From the NCBI GenBank assembly GCA_964443135.1, contig CAYUBQ010000050.1:1-28579 (forward strand): DNA of 28,579 nucleotides, in the 5' to 3' direction. The notes below the pieces were generated by a model, which was not told the DNA's origin, did no database searches, and worked only from the letters and a program-made list of their open reading frames with translations. Within the stretch, counting starts at the first letter, position 1. Each line of letters starts with the position of its first letter. Positions 13,976 through 23,001 of the stretch are shown here, piece after piece. The DNA comes from JAIPEI01 sp964443135. Lineage in GTDB: Bacteria > Desulfobacterota > DSM-4660 > Desulfatiglandales > HGW-15. The position numbers and the translations under genes are program-made.

Positions 13976-16900
13976 ATGCCCAAACGTCAGGACATCAACA
14001 AGGTCATGATCATCGGCTCCGGTCCCATCGTGATCGGACAGGCCTGCGAGTTCGACTACTCCGGCACCCAGGCCTGCAAGGCCCTGCGCAAGCTCGGGTA
14101 CGAGATCGTGCTGGTCAACTCCAACCCCGCCACCATCATGACCGATCCGGGTATGGCCGATGTGACCTACATCGAGCCGCTGGACCTGGACACCATGCGA
14201 CGCATCGTGGAGCGGGAGAAGCCGGACGCGCTCCTGCCGAACCTCGGAGGGCAGTCCGGGCTCAATCTCTCCTCGGAGCTCGCCCGAACCGGGGTGCTCG
14301 ACAAGAACGGCGTCAAGATCATCGGCGTGCAGGTGGACGCCATCAAGCGGGGGGAGGACCGCATCGCCTTCAAGGAGACCATGGATCGGCTCGGCATCGA
14401 GATGCCCCGGAGCGAGCCCGCCTACAGCGTGGAGGAGGCCGAGCGGATCGCGGAAACCCTGGGCTACCCCCTGGTGATCCGCCCGGCCTACACCATGGGG
14501 GGAACGGGCGGCGGGCACGTCTACAACGTGGAGGAGCTCCGGACCATCGCGGCCCGGGGGCTGGCCGCGAGCCTCGTGGGACAGATCCTGGTGGAGGAGT
14601 CGGTCCTCGGGTGGGAGGAGCTGGAGCTGGAGGTGGTCCGGGACGCCAAGAACCAGCTCATCACGGTCTGCTTCATCGAGAACGTCGACGCCATGGGCGT
14701 TCACACCGGGGACTCCTACTGCACGGCCCCCATGCTCACCATCTCCCCCGAGCTCCAGGAGCGGCTCCAGAAATACTCTTACGCCATCGTGGAGGCCATC
14801 GAGGTCATCGGCGGGACCAACATCCAGTTCGCCCACGACCCCGGGACCGGCCGGGTGGTGGTGATCGAGATCAACCCGAGGACGTCCCGCTCGTCGGCGC
14901 TGGCCTCCAAGGCCACCGGGTTCCCCATCGCCCTCATCTCCGCCATGCTGGCGGGCGGTATGACCCTGGACGAGATTCCCTACTGGCGAAAGGGTACCCT
15001 GGACAAGTACACCCCGTGGGGGGATTACGTGGTGGTGAAGTTCGCGAGATGGGGCTTCGAGAAGTTCCCCGGGGCCGAGGACCGCCTGGGGACCCAGATG
15101 CGGGCCGTGGGCGAGGTGATGAGCATCGGGAAGAACTACAAGGAGGCCTTCCAGAAGGCGATCCGTTCGCTCGAGACCGGCCGGTACGGGCTGGGCTTTG
15201 CAGCGGACTTCCACGAGCGCCCGCTGGAGGACCTCATGGACCGCTTGTCCGAACCCAGCAGCGAGCGGCAGTTCATCATGTACGAGGCGCTCCGGAAGGG
15301 GGCGGAGGTCCGGGCCCTCTTCGAGAAGACCCACATCAAGCCCTGGTTCATCGAGCAGATGAAGGAGCTCGTGGCATTGGAGGAGGAGATTCGAGGGGTA
15401 GGCGCCGGCGACCTCCCGGACGCTCTCCTGGAGCGGGCCAAGAAGGACGGGTTCAGTGACCGCTACCTCTCCATGCTCCTGCAGCGTCCGGAGGAGGAGA
15501 TCCGCAACCGGAGGACCGGCCTGGGCCTGGTCGAGGCCTGGGAGCCCGTCCCCGTGAGCGGCGTGGAGGACGCGGCCTACTACTACTCGACCTACAATGC
15601 GCCCGACCGGGTGGAGAGCAGTCCCAACCGGAAGATCATGGTCCTGGGCGGAGGGCCGAACCGGATCGGGCAGGGAATCGAGTTCGACTACTGCTGTGTC
15701 CACGCAGCGTTTGCGCTTCGCGACGAAGGCCTCGAGTCGATCATGGTGAACTGCAACCCGGAGACCGTCTCCACGGACTACGACACCGCCGACAAGCTCT
15801 ACTTCGAACCCCTCACGGTGGAGGACGTGCTCAGCATTTACGAGAAGGAGAAGCCGGAGGGCGTGATCGTTCAGTTCGGGGGACAGACCCCCCTGAACAT
15901 CGCCGGTGAGCTGGCCGACGCGGGGGTGCCCATCATCGGGACGTCCCCCGACACCATCGACCTGGCCGAGGACCGCGACCGGTTCCGCCGGAAGATGCGC
16001 AAGCTGGGCATCCCGGAGCCGGACTCCGACATGGCGAGCACCCTGGAGGAGGCGCTGAAGGCGGCGGAGCGCATCGGCTACCCTTTGATGGTCCGGCCTT
16101 CCTACGTCCTGGGGGGGCGGGGCATGGAGGTGGTCCACGACGAGGAGATGCTGCGCCACTACGTGGCCGCGGCCGTGGGGGTGTCCCCGGAGCGGCCCAT
16201 CCTGATCGACAAGTTCCTGGAGAACGCCATCGAGGTGGAGGCGGACGCCATCGCGGACGGGACCGACGCCTTCGTGCCCGCGGTCATGGAGCACATCGAG
16301 CTGGCCGGGGTCCACTCCGGCGACTCGGCCTGCGTGATCCCGCCCATCAGCATCCCGGCCAAGCATCTGGAGACCATCGAGGAGTACACCCGCAGGATCG
16401 CCGTGGAGCTGAACGTGGTGGGGCTCATGAACATCCAGTACGCCATCGCCGAGGACACGGTCTACATCCTCGAGGCCAACCCGCGCGCCTCACGCACGGT
16501 GCCCCTGGTCTCCAAGGTGTGCGGTATCCCCATGGCCCGGCTCGCCACGCAGGTCATGCTGGGTAAGAAGCTGGCCGACCTGGAGATCAAGAAGGGCAGC
16601 GTTCCCCATTTCGGCGTGAAGGAGGCGGTGTTTCCTTTCAACATGTTCCCCGAGGTGGACCCTCTGCTCGGTCCGGAGATGCGCTCCACGGGGGAGGTGC
16701 TGGGCATGGCCGACTCCTTCGGGCTGGCCTACTACAAGGCTCAGGCCGCCGCGCAGCAGGTCCTGCCGCTCGAGGGGACCGTGCTCATCACCGTGGCGGA
16801 GAGGGACCGGCCGGCCGTCCTCGAGGTGGCGCGGCAGTTCCACAAGCTGGGATTCGGCATCCGGGCCACCAACGGGACCCAGGCCTTTCTCGCGGAGCAG

Positions 16901-17176
16901 GGGATCCCGGCCGAGCCCATCGCCAAGATGCACGAGGGTCGCCCCAACATCGTGGACGGGATCAAGAACGGGGAGATCCATCTCGTGCTGAACACGCCCA
17001 CGGGCAAGCTGAGCAAGTACGACGACTCCTACATACGAAAGGCGGCCATCCGCTACCGGATCCCCTACATCACGACGCTGGCCGCAGCACTGGCCGCGGC
17101 CCGCGGAATCGCCCGCTTCCGCCGGGGGCAGGGGACGGTGAAATCTCTGCAGGAGTATCACCAGGATATCCGCTGA
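13976..17176 (+). CDS. carB: Carbamoyl phosphate synthase large chain
   Basis: A full-length 1066-residue CarB that makes carbamoyl phosphate from ammonia, bicarbonate and two ATP for pyrimidine and arginine synthesis. Two homologous ATP-grasp halves are clear: GSGPIVIGQACEFDYSG and RPAYTMGGTGGG in the first, GGGPNRIGQGIEFDYC and RPSYVLGGRGMEVV in the second. The C-terminal MGS-like allosteric domain (from ~residue 935) contains FRRGQGTVKSLQEYH. AAAGGAG is eight bases before the ATG. carA, the glutaminase subunit, is not in the window. It has its own promoter and a terminator-bearing leader, and is followed after 15 nt by a PurF paralogue. Confidence 0.98.
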   Translation: MPKRQDINKVMIIGSGPIVIGQACEFDYSGTQACKALRKLGYEIVLVNSNPATIMTDPGMADVTYIEPLDLDTMRRIVEREKPDALLPNLGGQSGLNLSSELARTGVLDKNGVKIIGVQVDAIKRGEDRIAFKETMDRLGIEMPRSEPAYSVEEAERIAETLGYPLVIRPAYTMGGTGGGHVYNVEELRTIAARGLAASLVGQILVEESVLGWEELELEVVRDAKNQLITVCFIENVDAMGVHTGDSYCTAPMLTISPELQERLQKYSYAIVEAIEVIGGTNIQFAHDPGTGRVVVIEINPRTSRSSALASKATGFPIALISAMLAGGMTLDEIPYWRKGTLDKYTPWGDYVVVKFARWGFEKFPGAEDRLGTQMRAVGEVMSIGKNYKEAFQKAIRSLETGRYGLGFAADFHERPLEDLMDRLSEPSSERQFIMYEALRKGAEVRALFEKTHIKPWFIEQMKELVALEEEIRGVGAGDLPDALLERAKKDGFSDRYLSMLLQRPEEEIRNRRTGLGLVEAWEPVPVSGVEDAAYYYSTYNAPDRVESSPNRKIMVLGGGPNRIGQGIEFDYCCVHAAFALRDEGLESIMVNCNPETVSTDYDTADKLYFEPLTVEDVLSIYEKEKPEGVIVQFGGQTPLNIAGELADAGVPIIGTSPDTIDLAEDRDRFRRKMRKLGIPEPDSDMASTLEEALKAAERIGYPLMVRPSYVLGGRGMEVVHDEEMLRHYVAAAVGVSPERPILIDKFLENAIEVEADAIADGTDAFVPAVMEHIELAGVHSGDSACVIPPISIPAKHLETIEEYTRRIAVELNVVGLMNIQYAIAEDTVYILEANPRASRTVPLVSKVCGIPMARLATQVMLGKKLADLEIKKGSVPHFGVKEAVFPFNMFPEVDPLLGPEMRSTGEVLGMADSFGLAYYKAQAAAQQVLPLEGTVLITVAERDRPAVLEVARQFHKLGFGIRATNGTQAFLAEQGIPAEPIAKMHEGRPNIVDGIKNGEIHLVLNTPTGKLSKYDDSYIRKAAIRYRIPYITTLAAALAAARGIARFRRGQGTVKSLQEYHQDIR

Positions 17177-17191
17177 CCCAAAGGAGGCTTC

Positions 17192-18664
17192 ATGGACGGT
17201 ATTGTCGGCCTGTACGGACCGGGTGACCGCGCCCTCGTGAGCAAGACGTTCCTCGCCACGGGGGCCTGCCAGCACCGGGGAAAGGCGAGCACGGGAATCG
17301 CCGTGGCGAACGCCAAGGGCATCTACGTGCACAAGTCGCTGGGACGTATCGCCGAGGTGATCGACGCGGACCTGATTCGGACCTTTCAGGATCTGGAGCC
17401 CGTGGCGGCCATCGGGAACATCGGGTACACCAAGCGAAAGATGCCGGAGAAGCTCAACGCGGAGCCCATCAAGATCCAGCCGAGAAAGCCGTCCCCCTAT
17501 GCCCTCGTCATCACCATGGACGGGTACCTCATTCGTGAGGACGACCTGCTCAGGGACCTGGAGGCCGACTACGCCGTGACCACGGACAACAAAACCGAGG
17601 TCGTGGGGGCGCTCCTTCACCGGTACATCTCCGAGGAGGGGGTTCGTTTCGAGGCCGGCCGCAGGCTGGTGGACCGGCTCCACGGCAGGGCCACCTTCGC
17701 CCTGACCGCCCTGGTGCACGACGGTCGCGAGGCCTGCCTGATCACCCTCAACGACGATCGGGCCTTCGAACCCTTCTGCCGCGCCCGGATCGAGGGAGCC
17801 TTTGTCGCGAGCTCGGAGTCCTGCTCCCATCGCCGCTTGTGCGGCACCGATCCGCTCGAGTACGACGGGGCCGAGATGACCATCTGCTCTTCGTCGGGTT
17901 GCGAAACGAAGCGGCTGCGGGAAGAAGAGATGATGCCGGACGTGTTCCAGGGGGTTTACTTCGGCAACGTGGCCTCCCAGTACCGGGGAAAGGAGATCTT
18001 CCAGATCCGGCGGGAGCTGGGGCTGGAGCTGGTCGGGCTGTACGGCGGGTCCAATGCGGAGGTGGTGATCCCCAACCCCGAGTCGGGCTGGGGTGTCACC
18101 GTGGGCATTGCCGAGGGGCTGGGCAAGGCGCTCTACCCGGCCCTGATCAAGCTCCCCCAGGCGGTGAGGACCTTCCAGGAAGGGGCGCGGCAGACCCGGA
18201 CGCAGGAGGTGGGTCTCAAGTTCGGAGGCATCGACAGCCTGCTTCGCGGAAGGAGCGTCGCCATGGGCGACGACAGCATCGTGCGGGGCACCGTCAGCGA
18301 GGGCGGCTCGGTCTGGGTCGTCTACAACGCCGGGGCCCGGCACGTCGAGTTCTGGATCTCTTACGGCCCCATGTTCTTCCCCTCCTTCAAGGAGTGGCAC
18401 CGGGGCACGAACTGCCTCCGTGAGCTCGCCGTCCAGCGGGCGTTCCCGGCGGGCAACCCGTACGACAAGGACCTGGACGAGATCAACCGGGCCGTGGCCG
18501 ATCTGATCGGCGTGGACGAGGTGAAGTACAACACCCAGGAACGGATCGCCCGCGTGGCCGGAGAGGGCTCCTTCCAGGCCCTCGACGCGAGCTATCCCAT
18601 AGACGAGGCCTTCTGGCCGGACTGGCTCAAGGAGGAGGTGGAACGATTCCACCGCTACCGGTGA
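17192..18664 (+). CDS. PurF-like phosphoribosyltransferase with inactivated glutaminase domain
   Basis: A 490-residue protein with the layout of glutamine PRPP amidotransferase: an N-terminal Ntn glutaminase-like domain (~1-235) and a type I phosphoribosyltransferase domain (~260-460). The PRPP loop GDDSIVRGT (~358-366) and the RTF...VGLKFGG segment are kept. The glutaminase centre is not: the protein begins MDGIVG, so the nucleophilic Cys is Asp; GHVRYST is GNIGYTK, losing the Gln-binding Arg; and the NG of the oxyanion region is DG. The cluster ligand Cys of CVFEYIYF is also Asp. AAGGAGG four bases before the ATG leaves no doubt about the start. Co-transcribed with carB. It may use free ammonia or a different acceptor, or be regulatory; it is probably not the main PurF. 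Confidence 0.85.
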   Translation: MDGIVGLYGPGDRALVSKTFLATGACQHRGKASTGIAVANAKGIYVHKSLGRIAEVIDADLIRTFQDLEPVAAIGNIGYTKRKMPEKLNAEPIKIQPRKPSPYALVITMDGYLIREDDLLRDLEADYAVTTDNKTEVVGALLHRYISEEGVRFEAGRRLVDRLHGRATFALTALVHDGREACLITLNDDRAFEPFCRARIEGAFVASSESCSHRRLCGTDPLEYDGAEMTICSSSGCETKRLREEEMMPDVFQGVYFGNVASQYRGKEIFQIRRELGLELVGLYGGSNAEVVIPNPESGWGVTVGIAEGLGKALYPALIKLPQAVRTFQEGARQTRTQEVGLKFGGIDSLLRGRSVAMGDDSIVRGTVSEGGSVWVVYNAGARHVEFWISYGPMFFPSFKEWHRGTNCLRELAVQRAFPAGNPYDKDLDEINRAVADLIGVDEVKYNTQERIARVAGEGSFQALDASYPIDEAFWPDWLKEEVERFHRYR

Positions 18665-18988
18665 GACATCCGTGTTCGTGGTACGTGGCTCGTCTACCAT
18701 CCTACACCTTGCCTGGAAGGCGTATCTACCGGAAAGACCCCCCTGTTCAGTCCCTCCACTCATATCGACGGCTCCTCTCGGGCGTGCGGCGGCCGCCGGT
18801 TCTCCGGGCGGAACAGCCGCAATGACGAAGGATCACGAAATGCCCGCTCCAGATGGCCCTGGGATTTCCCGTTTCAGCCCGGCAGCCGATAGCTCGGACC
18901 TCAACCGCTGAAGTTCCGTTGATTTTTCCCCGCCGATGGGGTAGAAACGAACCTTTTGCTTTCACACCAAATGCAGGGGAACGTTGTC
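18665..18988. other. Intergenic region before the alaC operon
   Basis: 324 nt without a gene I can support. The small open frames on both strands lack ribosome sites and coding character. There is no T-tailed terminator after the PurF-like gene. A promoter candidate lies at 18919-18947. Confidence 0.5.
18919..18947 (+). promoter_or_regulatory. Sigma-70 type promoter candidate for alaC-hom
   Basis: TTGATT (18919-18924) and TAGAAA (18942-18947) are 17 nt apart, about 42 nt before the ATG at 18989. Moderate match to consensus. Confidence 0.4.
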
Positions 18989-20155
18989 ATGCACGAGTTC
19001 CGCAGAATGAGCCGCCTGCCCCCGTACGTGTTCGCCATCGTGAACGAGCTCAAGATGGACCTGCGCCGCCGGGGCGAGGACATCATCGACATGGGCATGG
19101 GGAACCCGGACCTTCCCACGCCCCAGCACATCGTGGACAAGCTGGTGGAGGCCGCCCGGAAGGGCCCCAACCACCGCTACAGCGCCTCGGCCGGGATCAC
19201 GAAGCTGCGACACGCCATCGCGGACTGGTACAAGCGGCGCTACGACGTGGACATCGATCCGGAGACCGAGGCCATCGCCACCATCGGCGCCAAGGAGGGG
19301 CTGAGCCACCTCGTTCTGGCCCTGGTGAGCCCCGGCGACGTGGTGTTCGCGCCGAACCCCACCTACCCGATCCACCCCTACTCGGTGATCATCGCGGGGG
19401 GGGACCTGCGGAGCATCCCCATCGGTCCGGAACGGGACTTCTTCGAGGACCTGCTGAGCGCGACCAAGCAGACCTGGCCGAGCCCGAAGATTCTGATCAT
19501 ATCCTACCCGCACAACCCGACCACGAACGTGGTGGACCGCGCCTTTTTCGAGAAGATCGTGGCGTTCTGCCGGGAGCACGGCATCATGGTGATCCACGAC
19601 TTCGCCTACGCGGACCTGGTCTTCGACGGCTACGAGCCCCCGAGCTTTCTCCAGATCCCCGGGGCCAAGGAGATCGGGGTGGAGTTCTTCAGCCTGTCCA
19701 AGAGCTACTCCATGCCCGGGTGGCGGGTCGGTTTCTGCGTGGGCAACCCGGAGATCGTGGCGGCGCTGCGAAGGATCAAGAGCTACCTGGACTACGGCAT
19801 GTTTCAACCCATCCAGATCGCCTCGATCATCGCGCTGAACGGTCCCCAGGACTGCGTGGCGGAGATCGTGGATGTCTACCGGGAGCGCCGGGACGCCTTG
19901 GTCAGCGGCCTCAACCGCATCGGGTGGCCCGTGGAGTCGCCCAAGGGCACCATGTTCCTCTGGGCCCGCATCCCCGAGGCCTACCAGAAGATGGGCTCCG
20001 TGGAGTTCTCCAAGATGCTCATCCGGGAGGCCAAGGTGGCCGTCTCTCCCGGCATCGGCTTCGGCGAGTACGGGGACGACTCCGTTCGGTTCGCCCTGGT
20101 GGAGAACCCCCAGCGGATCAATCAGGCCATTCGAGGGATTCGCCAGGCGCTGTGA
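18989..20155 (+). CDS. alaC: Alanine transaminase (AlaC-type PLP aminotransferase)
   Basis: A 388-residue fold-type I aminotransferase, close along its length to E. coli AlaC, which makes alanine from pyruvate and glutamate. Key sites: RLPPYVFAIVNELKM near the N-terminus, DMGMGNPDLPTP, IGAKEGLSHL, SYPHNPTTN, HDFAYADL, and SLSKSYSMPGW with the PLP-binding Lys at ~238. AGGGGA is eight bases before the ATG at 18989; ATG 18971 and TTG 18956 are less likely. Frequently annotated as LL-diaminopimelate aminotransferase-like in this group. Here it is 17 nt upstream of hom, so a role in aspartate-family or branched-chain metabolism is possible. Specificity cannot be settled from motifs. Confidence 0.88.
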   Translation: MHEFRRMSRLPPYVFAIVNELKMDLRRRGEDIIDMGMGNPDLPTPQHIVDKLVEAARKGPNHRYSASAGITKLRHAIADWYKRRYDVDIDPETEAIATIGAKEGLSHLVLALVSPGDVVFAPNPTYPIHPYSVIIAGGDLRSIPIGPERDFFEDLLSATKQTWPSPKILIISYPHNPTTNVVDRAFFEKIVAFCREHGIMVIHDFAYADLVFDGYEPPSFLQIPGAKEIGVEFFSLSKSYSMPGWRVGFCVGNPEIVAALRRIKSYLDYGMFQPIQIASIIALNGPQDCVAEIVDVYRERRDALVSGLNRIGWPVESPKGTMFLWARIPEAYQKMGSVEFSKMLIREAKVAVSPGIGFGEYGDDSVRFALVENPQRINQAIRGIRQAL

Positions 20156-20172
20156 CGCCGGGGGGGTGTTCG

Positions 20173-21501
20173 ATGGAAAGCGGCTCGAGGGAAACGGTGA
20201 AACCGGTCAACGTGGGCATCATCGGGTTCGGGACCGTGGGTGCGGGAACGGCGGAGGTCCTTCTGCAGAACCGGGAGATCATCCGAAACCGCGTGGGTGC
20301 GCAGATCGTGATCCGCCGCATCGCGGACCTCGACGTCGTCTCGGACCGGGGGGTGGCGGTCGACCCCTCGATCCTGACCCGGGACGCGGAGGAGGTGGTC
20401 CGGGACCCGGAGATCCAGATCGTGGCCGAGCTCATGGGCGGGACGGACAAGGCGCGCGAGCTCATCCTCGAGGCCATGGCGAGGGGCAAGCACGTGGTCA
20501 CCGCCAACAAGGCCCTCCTGGCGGAGCACGGGAAGGAGATCTACGAGGCGGCCGAGCGGCACGGTGTGGACCTGGCGTTCGAGGCCAGCGTGGGCGGGGG
20601 AATCCCCATCATCGGCTCCCTGCGGGGAGGGCTCTCCGCCAACCGGGTGACATCGATCATGGGCATCCTCAACGGGACGTCCAACTACATCCTGACCCGC
20701 ATGACGGAGAAGGACCAGCCCTACGGCCAGGCCGTTCAGGAGGCGATCCAGCTCGGTTACGCCGAGGACCCGCCCACCCTGGACGTGGACGGCACGGACG
20801 CGGCCCACAAGCTGGCCATCCTCATCTCCATCACCTTCGGGGCACCCGCGGCCCTCGGGCGTATCCACCGCGAAGGGATCGACCGGATCACGCCGGAGGA
20901 CATCCGCTTTGCAAACGAGTTCGGCCGGAGGATCAAGCTCCTGGCCATCGCCCGGAACCGAGACGGGCGCGTGGAGGCCCGGGTGCACCCTGCCATGGTC
21001 CCGACGGACCACATCCTGGCCAACGTGAACGGCCCCTACAACGCCATCTACGTGGAGGGCGATTTCGTCGGTCCGAACCTCTACTACGGCCTGGGCGCCG
21101 GCCGGCGGCCCACGGGCAGCGCCGTGGCCTCGGACATCATCTACCTGGCGCGGGAGATCCGGCAGGGCATGAAAAACTTCATGCCGCCCCTGGCCCACGC
21201 CCGGCCCCTGGAAACGGAGATCGACATCCAACCCATGGACGAGCTGAAGAGCTCGTACTACTTCCGCTTCTCCGCCCTGGACCGTCCGGGCGTCCTGAGC
21301 CGCATCGCCGGCATCCTGGGTGAGCACGAGATCAGCCTCTCCTCGGTGATCCAGAAAGGCCGCGAGGTCAATGGATCGGTCCCCGTTGTCATGCTCACCC
21401 ACGAGGCCCTCGAGCGCAACGTGAACCGGGCCCTGGCCCGGCTGGACCCCCTGGACATCCTGACCCACCCGACCCTGGTGATCCGGGTCGAGGGAGCGTG
21501 A
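20173..21501 (+). CDS. hom: Homoserine dehydrogenase
   Basis: A 442-residue enzyme reducing aspartate semialdehyde to homoserine, the branch point to threonine and methionine. N-terminal NAD(P) fold with GIIGFGTVGAGTAEVL (~14-29). Catalytic region with TANKALLAEHG, EASVGGGIPII, NGTSNYILTRM and DVDGTDAAHKLAIL. C-terminal ACT domain (~360-442: FRFSALDRPGVLSRIAGIL), which normally gives threonine feedback control. I start it at the ATG at 20173, after a GGGGGG stretch and 17 nt from the alaC stop; the frame extends far upstream but only as a shadow of alaC. Full length, no missing motif seen. Confidence 0.96.
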   Translation: MESGSRETVKPVNVGIIGFGTVGAGTAEVLLQNREIIRNRVGAQIVIRRIADLDVVSDRGVAVDPSILTRDAEEVVRDPEIQIVAELMGGTDKARELILEAMARGKHVVTANKALLAEHGKEIYEAAERHGVDLAFEASVGGGIPIIGSLRGGLSANRVTSIMGILNGTSNYILTRMTEKDQPYGQAVQEAIQLGYAEDPPTLDVDGTDAAHKLAILISITFGAPAALGRIHREGIDRITPEDIRFANEFGRRIKLLAIARNRDGRVEARVHPAMVPTDHILANVNGPYNAIYVEGDFVGPNLYYGLGAGRRPTGSAVASDIIYLAREIRQGMKNFMPPLAHARPLETEIDIQPMDELKSSYYFRFSALDRPGVLSRIAGILGEHEISLSSVIQKGREVNGSVPVVMLTHEALERNVNRALARLDPLDILTHPTLVIRVEGA

Positions 21502-21516
21502 CCCGGAGAAGGCGCC

Positions 21517-22740
21517 ATGGTTGAACGGAATCAGACCAAGTACGTCATCCTGGTCGGCGACGGCATGGGCGACTACCCCCTGGAGGAGCTCGGGGACAGG
21601 ACCCCGCTGGAGGCGGCCGAAACCCCCAACATGGACCGGGTCGCGGCATGCGGCATGGGCCGGGTACGGACCATCCCCGAAGGCATGTCCCCCGGAAGCG
21701 ACGTGGCCAACCTCTCTCTCATGGGCTACGATCCTCGCCGGTTCCTGACCGGACGCTCTCCCCTGGAAGCGGCCAGCATGGGGGTCGCGCTCGCGCCCGA
21801 CGAGGTGGCGTTTCGCATGAACCTCGTGACCCTGGAGCGAAGGTCCGGGGGAGAGGCCGTGATCACCACGCACAGCGCAGGGGACATCACCACCGAGGAG
21901 GGCCGGGCCCTGGTGGAGGCCCTCCGCGGGGAACTGGAGGACGACGGCATCGCCCTGCACGCCGGCGTCGCCTTTCGGCACCTCCTGGTCTGGAGGGACG
22001 GCCCCCAGGACGCGCAGACCATCCCGCCCCACGACGTGCTGGAGCAGGACATGGCCTCCTACCTGGCCACGGCCGATCGGGATCCCGTGGTGGACCTGAT
22101 CCGGCGTTCCTGGGGCCTCCTGGAATCGCACCCCGTGAACGAGGCGCGGCGCAGGAAGGGCCTGAGCCCCGCCACGTCCATCTGGCTGTGGGGGCAGGGA
22201 AGGCCGCCGGCCATGCCCTCCTTCGAATCCCGCTACGGCCTGCGCGGCGGCGTGATCTCCGCAGTGGACCTGATCAAGGGGATGGGGATCTACGCGGGGT
22301 TTCGACCCATCCCCGTGGAAGGCGCCACCGGCTTCCTGGACACCAACTACGAGGGCAAGGTCCGGGAGGCCCTGCGCGGGCTGGAAAGCGAGGACCTGAT
22401 CTTCCTCCACGTGGAGGCACCGGACGAGGCGGGCCACAGCGGACACGCCGGCACCAAGGTGACGGCCATCGAGCGGTTCGACGCCCGGATCGTGGGACCC
22501 ATGCTGGACGGGCTCGAAGCCCTGGGAGTGGATTACCGCGTCCTGGTGGTGAGCGATCACTACACGCCCATCGTCCGGAGAACCCACACCCCGGAGCCTG
22601 CACCCTTTGCCTGGGCCCGCAAGCGCGAGCTGTCCGAACCGCATCCGGGCAGGGCTTTCACCGAAGCCGAGGCGGAACGGAGCGGGCTGCTCGTGGATCC
22701 CGGCCACGGCATCATGGAGGCATTCGCCGGCGGGGCCTGA
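21517..22740 (+). CDS. Phosphoglycerate-mutase-like enzyme, proposed homoserine kinase
   Basis: A 407-residue alkaline-phosphatase-superfamily protein of the archaeal-type iPGM (ApgM) family. Metal and nucleophile motifs: GDGMGD (14-19), GSDVANLSLMGYDP with Ser61, THSAGDITTEEG, LHVEAPDEAGHSG and VVSDHYTPI, which together supply the Asp/His/Ser ligands. One branch of this family is the proposed alternative homoserine kinase (TIGR02535), suggested by its linkage to threonine genes. It sits 15 nt after hom in the same operon and no ordinary GHMP-type thrB is seen, so I favour that role over glycolytic mutase. The activity itself is inferred from context. Confidence 0.85.
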   Translation: MVERNQTKYVILVGDGMGDYPLEELGDRTPLEAAETPNMDRVAACGMGRVRTIPEGMSPGSDVANLSLMGYDPRRFLTGRSPLEAASMGVALAPDEVAFRMNLVTLERRSGGEAVITTHSAGDITTEEGRALVEALRGELEDDGIALHAGVAFRHLLVWRDGPQDAQTIPPHDVLEQDMASYLATADRDPVVDLIRRSWGLLESHPVNEARRRKGLSPATSIWLWGQGRPPAMPSFESRYGLRGGVISAVDLIKGMGIYAGFRPIPVEGATGFLDTNYEGKVREALRGLESEDLIFLHVEAPDEAGHSGHAGTKVTAIERFDARIVGPMLDGLEALGVDYRVLVVSDHYTPIVRRTHTPEPAPFAWARKRELSEPHPGRAFTEAEAERSGLLVDPGHGIMEAFAGGA

Positions 22741-22820
22741 TGCGGCGCGGCGTCCTTGCCGTTGCGAGCCGGACCCCCCGGGCGAGAAAGATCCGGTCGG
22801 GAACGAACGGCGATGCCGGG

Positions 22821-22849
22821 TTGACAGGACCCCGATTTTCCCATATAAA
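22821..22849 (+). promoter_or_regulatory. Near-consensus sigma-70 promoter of adk
   Basis: TTGACA (22821-22826) and TATAAA (22844-22849) are 17 nt apart. It is the best promoter match in the window. Transcription would start near 22856, leaving a leader of about 145 nt before the adk ATG. Confidence 0.85.
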
Positions 22850-23001
22850 GCCTGCGGCTCGACGGAAAGATCTTTCGGCCGCGAACGCGGGCCGCCTCTG
22901 AAACATCGGACACCCGCACCGGCCGTCCTTGCGCCGAAACCACATCCACATCAACCGGGGCGCGATCGCCTGGCGCTCAACCCATGGAGAAGGAGAGGGA
23001 C

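Noticed and set aside
13824..14009. 61-codon open frame as an arginine leader peptide of carB
   Set aside because: Not listed as a gene: the Arg codons may just reflect GC content, there is no well-spaced ribosome site, and it runs on through the terminator into carB. Kept only as part of the attenuation idea.
13820..16366. Very long minus-strand open frame (848 codons) across carB
   Set aside because: Antisense shadow of carB: high-GC third positions keep the opposite frame open. The product is low in hydrophobic pattern and has no motif.
18672..18911. 79-codon frame between the PurF-like gene and alaC
   Set aside because: No ribosome site, no recognisable motif, and codon use unlike the neighbours.
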